A DNA stretch of 64,000 bases from Pycnococcus provasolii (GCA_049487715.1 CP150548.1:124001-188000), one strand, 5' to 3'; positions 50,715-60,321 are shown, numbered from the stretch's first letter. A program made the numbers and translations. Notes: a model not told the origin generated them from the sequence alone.

Positions 50715-53700
50715 TTAAACTTTATTTGGGTAGGCAGGCTCTGGGTGCACAAGCGCGTATCCCTTCCCTTCCGGCGAAGGCGATCTGCTCCGACCGTTAA
50801 ACGGCTCGATGGCACTTTCGTTAACGCCTTCCTCATCTGCGACAGGTTGATCTCTCGGAGTTGAAGTTTTCGAACCTCCTCTCGGAGATAATCCAACTTT
50901 ACTAGCCCATCTCTGAAGTTCAGCAGTTGCCGCGTTATGTTTTATATGTTTCACGAGATCTTGGTGCGCCGTCGACGCCCACGTGTTGATCATCTTAAAG
51001 CTAAGCAGGACAGCGGAAATGCGTTGGTACGCCGCCTTGCCAAAGATGCGCTGGCCGTGAACCCACCACACACCACTCGAACCAAACAGGAAGAGAACCA
51101 AACTCCAGAGGAATTGGAAGCAGAAGACAAGACCCGCACACAACTGCACGATAAATGGCCACTCCGGCTCCGGCTTTGGAGTTGTCCAGGCAAGAAAACT
51201 CGCGAGACTGAGCCTGTCAATCTTATTCTTGATCAGTAAGTCGCTAATTTCTTCATCATCCAGATTTTCCAAAGCAGTGCTCATGCCCCCCTTCATCTTG
51301 GACGCAACAAGATATAAGCCATGAACATTTTCCTTCTGGAAACCCTCGCCAACAAACACTAAATCCTCCCCTAGCTTTCCCCTCTGCTTGAACACACTCG
51401 CTTCCGCCATCGTCATCACCACCGCGTCGAGATCTGGATTTTTCTTACGAAGCTTTTTCACGCATAAGTCCTGGCTATCGCACTCTCTCAAGTTCGACGC
51501 CGTTCCAATTTTCGTTGACATCTCGTCAGAAATCGGATCCTTGAGGTTGGCCAATGCCCCCACACGCTTCTCGTATCCGGCATCCTTCAACTCGCTCAGT
51601 GGATATACCCTTGTTTCGAGCTGATATGTCACCTGCGCGGTAAATAGACTCCAGAAGAAGAGCCCGAGCATCATCCACGCGGCGGCAATCAGCCGGCCTG
51701 CGTTACTCTTCGGTGCCTTGTCGCCGTACCCCACGGTGGAAGCTGTTACCATGCACCACCACATGGCGTCATCGATACCATCAAGAAATCCTTTTGGGAA
51801 TTGCGACTCGTTGACAATGTGCTCGACAGTCCATATGATGCACGCCGTGATTCCCATGAGAATGAAAATGATGCACACGAGCAGCACGCTCTCGTACTGA
51901 ACGAGCGACACGAAGAAACGCATCGGATTTTTCTCGCTAGGGTTGTCCTCTTCCGTGCGCGCGAGAGTCACGAGTTCCTCCGAGTACACCTTGCGTAGCG
52001 AGAGAAGATGGGCGCCGTCGCCAAAGCACCTGTTGGGCAGTACACGGCGCTTCACGACTATCACCCCCAAGGCTCGCTCTCCGTTCGTGATTAGTTCAGT
52101 GCAGATTTCGTCGGACACCTCGTGCATCTGTTTGCCTACTTCTGATACCGGCGAAAATGCGAATGTGCTATCGACGACGATGCTCGTGCCTTTGCTACCG
52201 GTCTTCTCCGATGCAAGCACATTATTCAGCAAGCTCTGCAGGAATCCATTCCCGTACGTTTTTGACGTCCCAGATGGGTTCGACACTAGCTTGCTGTAGT
52301 CCGCGGAATCGGTCAGGTTGAGGTAGCTGTGCGGGAACTGTGATCCAATGATAATTCTGTACGGAGGTGGTTCGGGGCTTCGCGCCGCGACGAGACCCAC
52401 AACGAAAGAGCATTTGAATTCCCCAACTTCTCGGCACACCAGATTACCGGCGAAAAAGTTGTAGTCCATCTCATCGCCATCCGAATTGACCCAAGCATCT
52501 GTGTACCACCCGCCGCCATATGCCTTTGCTAACTGCTCGAGAAGCCTAGCAGGACTTGCAGAGCTGATTTTTTCCGCAGAGATGATCTCCGCCATGTTAT
52601 TATAGCGGTACTTCTCAAAGTACGGATCTGTTGTGGCATATAGCACGCCAAACTCATCAAACACGAGCAGATTGGTGTTCGAGTTGGTCGAGTTGGCATC
52701 CGACGAAATTTGTACTCCTGCCTTTCGCTGAAGGGCGATGCTGTGGACCGCCTCGTAAACATCTTGCGTGGCATTTTCTGTCGAATTGGCCGCCGCCTTC
52801 AAAAGCAAACCTTCAGCCCAACCGACCCCCTCGATTGTCTTCTTGCGGCTGCAAAGAGTGTCAAAGTCCGGAGTACACTGGGGGTCCACAGTTGTTTCCT
52901 GTTGGTGCTGCATGTGCGTCAAGCGGATGCTGGATTTGATGTAGTACGACTCTGAAGTTGGCTCGTGGAAGTAGGGGATCACAAGTGAGAGCTGCTCGAC
53001 CCCGTTGGTTTCTTCGACGAGGTAGCCGCCGCCACGTTTTGCCAACTCGGAGATGTCGACCATTCCGTCTAACGTGTTGCTTTTTGGCGGTGATTGATTG
53101 ACCTTGATATTCGGGTCTAATCCATTGTACGCCATCACCTTTCCAGTACGCTCGTGCACAAACACGACGGAAAACTTGTTCGGCGTGCCATCGTTGATGG
53201 AATAGTCAGCGACATTCTGATTTATTTCTGAAATCACCGAATCTAGGCCGAAGACGTAAAAGCTGGAGAGCGTGTGACCCGCGAGCATGCGAATGTTCGA
53301 GACACCGCAGCTCAGGCTCTGCTTCGGAGAGCACGCCGCGCCGTCGGGCGTGCCAAGGGTTTTGGGCGTTTCGCGTACATGATTGTAGCCAGCACCGATG
53401 TACATCTTCCGCCCGAACACCTCGATGCGCGAAACGTACGAAGCCTTTCGCAGCAGCGGGCATGCCGATACACTGCCACATCCAGAGCTGGGCCACTGGT
53501 ACGACGTCCAGCCCGTGCTCGAGGTAAGTGTCGCGTTGACAAAAAGCTGATGAAGGTAGGTGCCGTCAAAAGGAAACCTCGCCGGATCGATGATGTCTGC
53601 GAACGGACGGCCCACGAGAGCGTCGTTCGCCCCGTGGGAAACCACCAAGTCGGTGTAATCTCCCACGAACACGTAGAAGAAGTCACTGGGCGTGCCCTCC

Positions 53701-54704
53701 TTGTATGCGCTGCTGTACGTGAGCTCCTTGAGCACAGTCTCAAAGAGCGGCCAAGTCTTCGCGCTTGCCAGGGCACGGTATGCACGGCTCACGATTTGCT
53801 GACAAACTTTTTGGGGAGCGCAGAGGTTGCTCGATACGGATGAGCACTTCAGCATGGGGAGAACCGGCTCGCTGTCGATGATGGCGGAAGCTACGTAGTA
53901 CTCCGAGCTGGCCGCGTCCACACCTGGCGGGAAGGCAAATGCCGAGGAGATGGTCGTCGCCGGCACAGGTGCAACGTACATGAGAGCGGATAGCGCAAGC
54001 TTGCCCTTGTCCTGTGGTCGCGTGCTAAGCGTGCAGTCAGCTGTGATGCGGCTGAACGCGAGCTTCTCGCACGTCACGAACGGCAGCCGCATCCAGCCGC
54101 CTCCAGCCTTGGCAAGCGCCGAAGCCTCTTGGTGTATGACGTCTGCCACAGGGTCGAGGACGACGGGGTTGGTGTAGTTCGGTTCCGGGTGAGGGTCGCC
54201 GTCGCCCTTCTGCCAGTTCATTGTTCCGCGTAGCACTCCGGTCAACGGCGGGACGCTCAAGAACGTGTCAATGTGCTCTTGCCACGTTGTTCCGTTGCCC
54301 TTCAGGTTTGTCGGGTCGTTCGGAAGACCGCTCGCCTGATTTCCATTCACCACGCATGTCGCGGTTGCGACGTTGCAGATGCGCACGGAGAAGTACTCGT
54401 TGACGCTGTATGTAGTGGAGTCTGCAAAGTCGCGAGCAAACGTGTCGAATTCAGCCTGCGAGTTGACCTGCTCCATAGCGTGCCTTGTTCTCTTGGCGAG
54501 CACAACGGCGTTCTGGTATGCGCACACATTTGCCGATGCTGCTGAGCAGAATCCTGCCGCGAGCCTCGTCGTTGTTGGGTCGAAGTCGACGTCGAGGAAC
54601 TTGAGAGGATTTCTGGATTCCGCCAGTACTGACTCCTCCATAGTTGTGACCCCCGAAAGCGCGAGCGGCAGAAGTAGCACAAGCAGCAGCGTCGTCGTCG
54701 CCAT
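50715..54704 (-). CDS. Multi-Cache receptor with GluR0-like potassium pore
   Basis: 1329 residues from the ATG at 54704, which has a good context and starts a signal peptide (2-20). The outer part (about 30-900) holds up to four Cache/PAS-like sensor modules; the clearest is at about 342-440 (FFYVFVGDYTDLVVSHGAND, ALVGRP, GWTSYQWP, KASYVSRIE, YIGAGYN), with others near 95-230, 510-620 and 678-800. Then come M1 (about 936-957), a pore loop with the full potassium filter TVGYGD (about 990), M2, and a region (about 1025-1165) resembling the S2 lobe of a glutamate-receptor binding domain (YPLSELKDAG, IGTASNLREC, FVGEGFQKENVHGLYLVASK). A last helix (about 1180-1205) and a cytosolic tail end it. 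M1-P-M2-S2-M3 is the ionotropic glutamate receptor order; TVGYGD is as in bacterial GluR0. TTACA (TGTAA on the gene strand) lies at 50665. Confidence 0.8.
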   Translation of the reverse strand: MATTTLLLVLLLPLALSGVTTMEESVLAESRNPLKFLDVDFDPTTTRLAAGFCSAASANVCAYQNAVVLAKRTRHAMEQVNSQAEFDTFARDFADSTTYSVNEYFSVRICNVATATCVVNGNQASGLPNDPTNLKGNGTTWQEHIDTFLSVPPLTGVLRGTMNWQKGDGDPHPEPNYTNPVVLDPVADVIHQEASALAKAGGGWMRLPFVTCEKLAFSRITADCTLSTRPQDKGKLALSALMYVAPVPATTISSAFAFPPGVDAASSEYYVASAIIDSEPVLPMLKCSSVSSNLCAPQKVCQQIVSRAYRALASAKTWPLFETVLKELTYSSAYKEGTPSDFFYVFVGDYTDLVVSHGANDALVGRPFADIIDPARFPFDGTYLHQLFVNATLTSSTGWTSYQWPSSGCGSVSACPLLRKASYVSRIEVFGRKMYIGAGYNHVRETPKTLGTPDGAACSPKQSLSCGVSNIRMLAGHTLSSFYVFGLDSVISEINQNVADYSINDGTPNKFSVVFVHERTGKVMAYNGLDPNIKVNQSPPKSNTLDGMVDISELAKRGGGYLVEETNGVEQLSLVIPYFHEPTSESYYIKSSIRLTHMQHQQETTVDPQCTPDFDTLCSRKKTIEGVGWAEGLLLKAAANSTENATQDVYEAVHSIALQRKAGVQISSDANSTNSNTNLLVFDEFGVLYATTDPYFEKYRYNNMAEIISAEKISSASPARLLEQLAKAYGGGWYTDAWVNSDGDEMDYNFFAGNLVCREVGEFKCSFVVGLVAARSPEPPPYRIIIGSQFPHSYLNLTDSADYSKLVSNPSGTSKTYGNGFLQSLLNNVLASEKTGSKGTSIVVDSTFAFSPVSEVGKQMHEVSDEICTELITNGERALGVIVVKRRVLPNRCFGDGAHLLSLRKVYSEELVTLARTEEDNPSEKNPMRFFVSLVQYESVLLVCIIFILMGITACIIWTVEHIVNESQFPKGFLDGIDDAMWWCMVTASTVGYGDKAPKSNAGRLIAAAWMMLGLFFWSLFTAQVTYQLETRVYPLSELKDAGYEKRVGALANLKDPISDEMSTKIGTASNLRECDSQDLCVKKLRKKNPDLDAVVMTMAEASVFKQRGKLGEDLVFVGEGFQKENVHGLYLVASKMKGGMSTALENLDDEEISDLLIKNKIDRLSLASFLAWTTPKPEPEWPFIVQLCAGLVFCFQFLWSLVLFLFGSSGVWWVHGQRIFGKAAYQRISAVLLSFKMINTWASTAHQDLVKHIKHNAATAELQRWASKVGLSPRGGSKTSTPRDQPVADEEGVNESAIEPFNGRSRSPSPEGKGYALVHPEPAYPNKV

Positions 54705-56211
54705 GGCCGAGGCTTCGAACGTCATGGGGAGTCTTCTTCGCAGCCTCGTCCAGCAGTTGCCGTGCCTTCTTGTTGTGCGCATTTGCGTATGACTTTGTGT
54801 TATTGTTCCCCGCATCAAAGGAACTGTGCTGTGCACACACCCTTACGGCGTTCGTTCCAAGGCGTTCGTCTTTTGTCGAACCGCCAGCCCACCTCTCTCT
54901 CGAGGTTTCCCAAGCTCAAGTCAAGGCGCAAGAAACGCAAGAGAGCGCGGCCGCTGCTCGAGCGCGCCAGCTCTTAGTCGTAAAGAGCGTTCGAGTCCTA
55001 GGTGAGATAGCGCAGAGTACCTACGATAGCTGAGCAGCCCTTCGACGACCTTACAGGCGAAGGTCTTCGAAGAGGCAAGGAGACGGAGGAGCGCTCCGTT
55101 GGTGGCTCAGCCGTCGCGGTACTGTGGGAGCTTGTCGCGGCCAGTACTGGTTTGGCAAGAAGGCGAAGACTAATAATGTCAACTGGGACCCTGGGAGAGG
55201 AGAGGGACAACGACGGCTGAGACGCTGAGGCGAGCTTGGCGAAGACGAAGACGAGTCTAAGGTAGGCGAAAGAACCAGCGGGCAGAGAGCCAACCACCTG
55301 GGACTTCTTGGGAGAACAACCTCGTTTTTGACGAACTCTGGCAGAAGTCCATCCAGTCCAGTCAACTTGAGGAACACAACACCCCGCTGCTCCAGTTGCC
55401 AGTGCTCCTCTCCCCATCAGGTGCTATCAGGACAGGCTCTTCTTGGCGGTTGCTCGTCACTTCGTCAGGCCAGCTCTTGTAGAGACCGCTGCCTCCCTTG
55501 GAGGGACGACTGCCTCCTTCTTAGTCTACTTTCTTTGTCTACCTGTAGCGTAGCGATTGCTGCCTGAATGCCGGAAAGCTGGAAGGAATTCAGTACCCGG
55601 GTAAGGGCCGCGGACGCTTGGCTGCCGGGTACCTTTCGGGAAGAATATGTAGGCCAACTTTGAACTTTGAGCCGTTCGTAGACCGCCTTCCTCCCAGGGG
55701 CGGCCTGGGCCTTTGCCGTGCGGTATGTTTTGCTAGAAAGTATGGGCGTACTCGCAAAACGACACGACTACTTGGCTCGCTTTTTTTGGACATTTTTTTC
55801 CAAAAAAACTCACAAAAAAACGAGGTTTGCTCGCCCGGAGAGAACTATGTACTCAGGATAGCGATGGGTAAGGTATGTACGTAGGTGCGCCCCGCGGCTC
55901 AAACAGGAGGAGGAAACAGCGCCCCACGGTGCAGAAGTGTATCCTTTCGACTACTCACAGTGAAGTAAGTTAGGAAGGACTCTCCGATGAAGATCCATGG
56001 AGGGGGAGGGGGAGGGGGAGGGGAGAGGAGAGGGGCGAAACCCTAACCCTAACCCTAACCCTAACCCTAACACGAGCACCTTGGACCTTGGACGTCCGTT
56101 ATATAGTGGTAAAAGTGTAACTCACCGTCCATTGCCGTTTGCCGCCTGAATATTCAGTCACTGTAAGTGTGTCACCGCTTGTGCTCGCCTCGTGTCGTTG
56201 CCTGCCACGCC
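54705..56211. other. Bidirectional intergenic region with G-rich and telomere-like tracts
   Basis: 1.5 kb between the receptor-channel and Nudix genes. I see no supported coding frame. Features are a GGGGGA run at about 55999-56033 immediately followed by five CCCTAA units. Confidence 0.5.
56041..56070. repeat. Interstitial telomere-type repeat (CCCTAA)5
   Basis: Five perfect CCCTAA units (TTAGGG on the other strand), 141 bases upstream of the Nudix ATG and directly after a G-rich run. It is the longest of several such tracts in the window. Confidence 0.9.
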
Positions 56212-56913
56212 ATGTTCCCGCAAGGCAGCGTGCACTTCAACCACGGCGGGTACGTGCGACGAGGAAGGAGGCTGAACGACGAAGAGTACGGGCTCGCGCT
56301 CGACTCGCTCGTCAAGGCGTGCGGCGACTTTCTCCTCAAAGACCCCAGAAACGGGAAGGTGCTTCTCGGAAAGCGCAAGGTCTTCCCGCAGCCCGACTTC
56401 TGGTTCCTTGGCGGGCGCATGCAGCCTGGCGAGTCGCCCGAGGCGGCGGCTAGCCGATCCGTGAAAAGGGAACTGGGAATCGAAATCGCGCCGGACAAGT
56501 TCATCACGGTGGCGTACTGGAGCGGGTGCTGGAGCTTGAGGCAGCAGCAGCCCCAGGAAAACGGAACAGCGGACATCAGCTGCGTGATGACGACGGACTT
56601 AACACCCGAGCAGTGCGATGGAGTGGTGCTGTCCGAGTCTGAGTACAACGGGTTCGACTGGGTGCACCCCAAGGACATCGCCGCAAATAACGGGCGCACG
56701 TACCACCCCGCGCTGCGGTGGGTGGCAAACGCGCTCGTCGCGCGGGAGAGCTTTCTCGAACTGCAGGACGCGATCAGCCGAGGCGCAAGCGACGCAGAGA
56801 TTGCAAAGGCTGCTCGCAAGTACGCGCCGCTCGCCAATCCGGACGTCTCCACGCTCGGATTCGACGGAAAACCTTTGCTTGCAGGTGGACGCGTTGGCGA
56901 CGACGCTGCGTAA
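56212..56913 (+). CDS. Nudix hydrolase with altered Nudix box
   Basis: 233 residues from the ATG at 56212. A Nudix fold is clear: GKVLLGKRK, FWFLGGRMQPGE, then AAASRSVKRELGIEI (about 67-90). The canonical box GX5EX7REUXEEXGU reads here R-S-V-K-R-E-L-G-I, so two of the usual glutamates are replaced. The same kind of change is typical of GDP-mannose mannosyl hydrolases, whose wording after the box this protein also resembles. It could thus hydrolyse a nucleotide sugar rather than a nucleoside diphosphate linked to another group; this is inference. The C-terminal helical extension (about 165-233) is not assigned. Upstream it has the five CCCTAA units; downstream it converges on the DUF305 gene 58 bases away. 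Confidence 0.85.
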   Translation: MFPQGSVHFNHGGYVRRGRRLNDEEYGLALDSLVKACGDFLLKDPRNGKVLLGKRKVFPQPDFWFLGGRMQPGESPEAAASRSVKRELGIEIAPDKFITVAYWSGCWSLRQQQPQENGTADISCVMTTDLTPEQCDGVVLSESEYNGFDWVHPKDIAANNGRTYHPALRWVANALVARESFLELQDAISRGASDAEIAKAARKYAPLANPDVSTLGFDGKPLLAGGRVGDDAA

Positions 56914-56971
56914 AACATGAGCGTCAACAATATATTGGGCACGTTTGTTTATCAAATAAATTATAATATCT

Positions 56972-58339
56972 TTACCAACGCACTGCCGCACCCACTATGG
57001 CGCCGATGGCAAGCGCGACTCCCGTCTCAACGCGCGTGGCAGGACCCTTCTTCGCGGATCCCGGACCGCTCGTCTGAGCGCACTCCGTCTTCACCTCACA
57101 ATCCGCAGCCTGCTTGACGGACGAGTCGCGTTGTGCAATCGCGCTCTTCGCCCACGCTTCGAGGCGCATCGCCTCCGCGACGAGCTCGGCGTGTGACATG
57201 GCGTGGTACTTGGCGGCGGCGGGATCCATCGCCTTCGTTGTTGTTGCCGTCATGTCGCCGTGGCCGCTGTGGTCCATCGCCTTCGTTGTTGTTGCCGTCA
57301 TGTCGCCGTGGCTGCCGTGGCCCGCGTGAGCGTCGCACTCGGACATGCATCGTCCAGTTGTGAATGTTGGAGGAGTCCCGCAGACAGCGGGCTCGTAGTC
57401 GTGCGCTTCCAGGTAATACGTCTGCCACGCCACCTCGCCGCGCTGCGCGAAGCCAATTTCGTTGCACAGTGCCCTGAGGAATGGGTCGATCGTGCTCTCT
57501 GACGTGTACTGCTTAAGCACAGAGCACATGTCCACCGCCCCGCTGTGGTGGGGAATCATGGAGCGCAGGAAGTCCTTCACGACGTCGCACGAGAAGTCGA
57601 TGGACATGCCGCCGTGCATCTTCGCGGCGTACGTGATGAAGTCTCCTGCGGCCGGGTTGGACGCGCCCGTGACGCCGCAGCCCATCACCATCTTGTGGTC
57701 GTGCATCGTCATCACTGCGGCGTTCTCCGAATCCTCTTTGCACTCAGGAACACAGTCCATGTTCGTGCCATTCGTGCCACACGCCGCCGCGGCGTGGCCT
57801 TGCGCCTCCAGCCAAGCGCTCATCAGGCGTATCTCTGTAGTTTGGTGGAAAACGATCTCGCTGCACAGGTACGACAGCGCGGGCTCCGGCGCGGTGTTCA
57901 ACAGCACATAGCACATATCCACCGCGCCCGCGTGGTGCGCGATCATCGAGCGCACGAAGTCCACCTGCACGTCGCCCGTGAACTTCACCGCCATGCCGTT
58001 TCCCATGCGCAAGTTCGCCATGTCCAGGTCCTCGGAAGTTTGGCAGCCGGTTATGTTGCCGCATCCCATTTTCATCGCGTGTCCAGGCATCTCGGCCGCC
58101 ATCTTGCGTGCCATGGCAAACTTCTGCTCCGTCAAGTTGAGCTGTTTCGCAATGGCTTCGCGCGGCGCGCTGTACAGTCCCGCAAACTCGCTGACGTATG
58201 CGGCGCCCGTCTCACCGGACACGGCGACATCTCCGGGCGCCAGCAGGCCGTTCAGCGATCCGTCGAGTGGCACGCCGACGTTCAACGAGACACAGCGTTC
58301 AACACCAGACACGATAAACACGAGGAGGAGGAGCTTCAT
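56972..58339 (-). CDS. Secreted tandem DUF305 protein, His/Met-rich
   Basis: 455 residues from the ATG at 58339. A signal peptide (about 1-21) is followed by two DUF305 ferritin-like four-helix domains, each with the signature MIxHHxGAVDMC: RSMIAHHAGAVDMC (about 131) and RSMIPHHSGAVDMC (about 260). Both have further His and Met residues (AMKMGCGN, TMHDHKMVMGCG). A His-rich, 16-residue duplicated unit (HSGHGDMTATTTKAMD; 48-bp DNA repeat starting 57225 and 57273) follows, and the C-terminus ends in a hydrophobic segment (VALAIGAIVGAAV) suitable for membrane or GPI anchoring. DUF305 proteins are mostly bacterial and linked to copper; the His/Met pattern supports metal binding at the cell surface. 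Both signature motifs are intact. Confidence 0.85.
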   Translation of the reverse strand: MKLLLLVFIVSGVERCVSLNVGVPLDGSLNGLLAPGDVAVSGETGAAYVSEFAGLYSAPREAIAKQLNLTEQKFAMARKMAAEMPGHAMKMGCGNITGCQTSEDLDMANLRMGNGMAVKFTGDVQVDFVRSMIAHHAGAVDMCYVLLNTAPEPALSYLCSEIVFHQTTEIRLMSAWLEAQGHAAAACGTNGTNMDCVPECKEDSENAAVMTMHDHKMVMGCGVTGASNPAAGDFITYAAKMHGGMSIDFSCDVVKDFLRSMIPHHSGAVDMCSVLKQYTSESTIDPFLRALCNEIGFAQRGEVAWQTYYLEAHDYEPAVCGTPPTFTTGRCMSECDAHAGHGSHGDMTATTTKAMDHSGHGDMTATTTKAMDPAAAKYHAMSHAELVAEAMRLEAWAKSAIAQRDSSVKQAADCEVKTECAQTSGPGSAKKGPATRVETGVALAIGAIVGAAVRW

Positions 58340-58495
58340 TCGTGCAAAAGATCGCGGAATGAATGGAGGCCGCGTTGCGTTTGTTGCGTAAACTACCGAG
58401 GTGGGGGGGGACCGAGCAGATGGACCGAGCACGAGCTGTCAGATGTCAGAAAGGTAGGTGTGTCAGAGATCATCGAACTACCAACACATAGGAGC

Positions 58496-58693
58496 ATGAG
58501 CCGGCCGCGTTTCCTGTCAGACATCATCAGAGACATCTACCACTATGCAAGCAAGAATCTCGAGACGCAGCAGAAGGAGCTCGAGATGTGCGAGAAGGCT
58601 CTCGCGGATTACATGGAGAGCAAGCAAAATATATACTGTACCTGGGTGGTAGAAAAAAAAACAACAAGGGGGGGCGGACCGTCACTCGACTAG
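58496..58693 (+). CDS. Small coiled-coil protein, hypothetical
   Basis: 65 residues from the ATG at 58496. The first 45 (RPRFLSDIIRDIYHYASKNL, then ETQQKELEMCEKALADYMES) form a credible amphipathic helix or coiled coil. The last 20, after an A/T-rich stretch, look non-coding, so an intron or a shorter product is possible. It is divergent from the DUF305 gene and convergent with the PhoH-like gene. The family is not recognised. Confidence 0.35.
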   Translation: MSRPRFLSDIIRDIYHYASKNLETQQKELEMCEKALADYMESKQNIYCTWVVEKKTTRGGGPSLD

Positions 58694-58935
58694 TCACTCC
58701 ACTCTCCAGGGCAGGACTTGTTGTCCCTTCCTGGCTTCCTTTCGCCGGACGTCTGGACGTTTTCGAGGTTTGCAGCCTTGGTTGGTTGGGGTTGTCGAGT
58801 CGCGGCGGGCATGTCACACCGTCAGTCACACGGGCACTTACCCTCACCATACAGTAAGTTAAGGTTAGTATATGGAGTTGAATGGTAGTACTACTTACAA
58901 CAAAGCGTGCAGTCAAGAAGTCACGTGCGGCTGGC

Positions 58936-60144
58936 TCATGACGTGCGCGCTCTTTTCGCCGATCGGGTCTCCTCTTTCATGTCCACAAATATCTCGTTGA
59001 GACTCTTCAAAACCTCGTCCCTCATCACGTCAACCTCACTCAGGTTAACAACGTCGAAATTGGTTTGTTGAAGAATGTTCCTTCGTTCCATCAACTTCGA
59101 CGCAAACTCCTCGATGACAGCACGAGGCGCCTCATCGGCGTCATGTCCTTCGTCGACCACATCACTCTGATTCGGATCACCAAGAAGCACCATCGTGCAG
59201 TGATTGCCAATCCTCGTCGCCACCAACTCCAGTTGACGCATTGTGGCATTCTGCATTTCATCCGCAATCACCACGCAGTCCGCGAAGGTCCTACCTCGCG
59301 CGTGAGCGATAGAGCATAACTCAATCTTCTTGCTCTTTACCATGCCATCCAAGTCGTGCTTAGACATGCCGAGCATCGCGCAATTGTCGTACACAGGTGC
59401 CATAAAAGGTGAAAGTTTATCGTTCAAGTCGCCAGGAAGGTGGCCAAGCTCCTCTCCCGCCGTTACGGCAGGCCTGATGCAGATGATGCGCTTCGTTTCG
59501 TTCGCGTTCAAACGCCTCAGAGCCTCCCGAAGCGCAATATAGGTTTTTCCCGAGCCTGCTGGTCCGAGGACGCACAAGAGCCGCAACGCCTTGTTTTCCG
59601 TAAGCTTCTTTACGATCTCTTGCTGACCTGGCGTGTCTTTGAAACCGGCGCCGGCGCCGGCGCCGGCGGCGGTGCTGGGGCCTGCTTCTCCTTGACCATC
59701 ACCAGACTCGTCACGGCGCCGTTTTCCGAGGTGCGCAGGATCTTCTTCACTGACGTTTGGTGCGTTGCCGTTTCGCACCACTCTGCGCACAGTCCGAACA
59801 CAGTCCGCACCACCGACGGTCGGCGTCGTTTGGTTTTGAGCAGGGAGTGCTCCCGAGCTCCCGAGCTCCCGATTATGAGTCGTCAGTGGGTCGCTGGTGC
59901 GAAGGTGTGCTGTCCATCCCACTCGCGCTCTCGCCGCATTTCCGTTATAGTGTGCTGTCGAAGTTTCAATTCGAATGGTGGAAGCTTCTTGCAAAATCTT
60001 CATGTAAGACATTCCCCGAGTTCGCAGGGAGGGTGGGAGTGGCACGGCTTGTCCGAGTCTCCCGTTGGCGGTCGGGCCGTGCAAGGACAGAAACGCCTCA
60101 ACCCGCTGCACGAATAGCGTACTCTCAAGAGCGTACGACGTCAT
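58936..60144 (-). CDS. PhoH-like P-loop ATPase
   Basis: 402 residues from the ATG at 60144; a later ATG at 60012 is an alternative start. The P-loop domain occupies the C-terminal half: Walker A GPAGSGKT (194-201), RPAVTAGEELGHLPGDLNDK, Walker B and switch VVIADEMQNATMRQLEL, and MVLLGDPNQSD. These are the PhoH family blocks, a SF1-helicase-like ATPase of bacteria and phages linked to RNA metabolism. The N-terminal half is Ala/Gly/Arg-rich and low complexity, with KRRRDESG, and the protein ends KRARTS; both resemble nuclear localisation signals. No transit peptide is evident. TTACA (TGTAA) lies at 58895. TTAGGG units lie 180 bases upstream of the start. Confidence 0.85.
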   Translation of the reverse strand: MTSYALESTLFVQRVEAFLSLHGPTANGRLGQAVPLPPSLRTRGMSYMKILQEASTIRIETSTAHYNGNAARARVGWTAHLRTSDPLTTHNRELGSSGALPAQNQTTPTVGGADCVRTVRRVVRNGNAPNVSEEDPAHLGKRRRDESGDGQGEAGPSTAAGAGAGAGFKDTPGQQEIVKKLTENKALRLLCVLGPAGSGKTYIALREALRRLNANETKRIICIRPAVTAGEELGHLPGDLNDKLSPFMAPVYDNCAMLGMSKHDLDGMVKSKKIELCSIAHARGRTFADCVVIADEMQNATMRQLELVATRIGNHCTMVLLGDPNQSDVVDEGHDADEAPRAVIEEFASKLMERRNILQQTNFDVVNLSEVDVMRDEVLKSLNEIFVDMKEETRSAKRARTS

Positions 60145-60321
60145 AGCTATGACGAACGCAGACAAGGGAGTGATGTGATGTGATCAGCGGAGTGATGGGG
60201 GGAAGGGGAAAAAAAAGGGAGGGGACGTGCGAGGAACAGGATGAAGCGACCCCTCGCGGGCGGGAGAAGAGAAGAGAAGAAGCAGAGAACCAGATGCCAG
60301 AGGGGCAGGAAGCACAAGTCT

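Noticed and set aside
56041-56070. Chromosome end
   Set aside because: Only five telomere-type units, flanked on both sides by ordinary genes, so it is interstitial.
57545-58495. Long plus-strand frame upstream of the small coiled-coil gene
   Set aside because: It is antisense to the DUF305 domains and Arg/His-rich; only the part from the ATG at 58496 has independent coding character.
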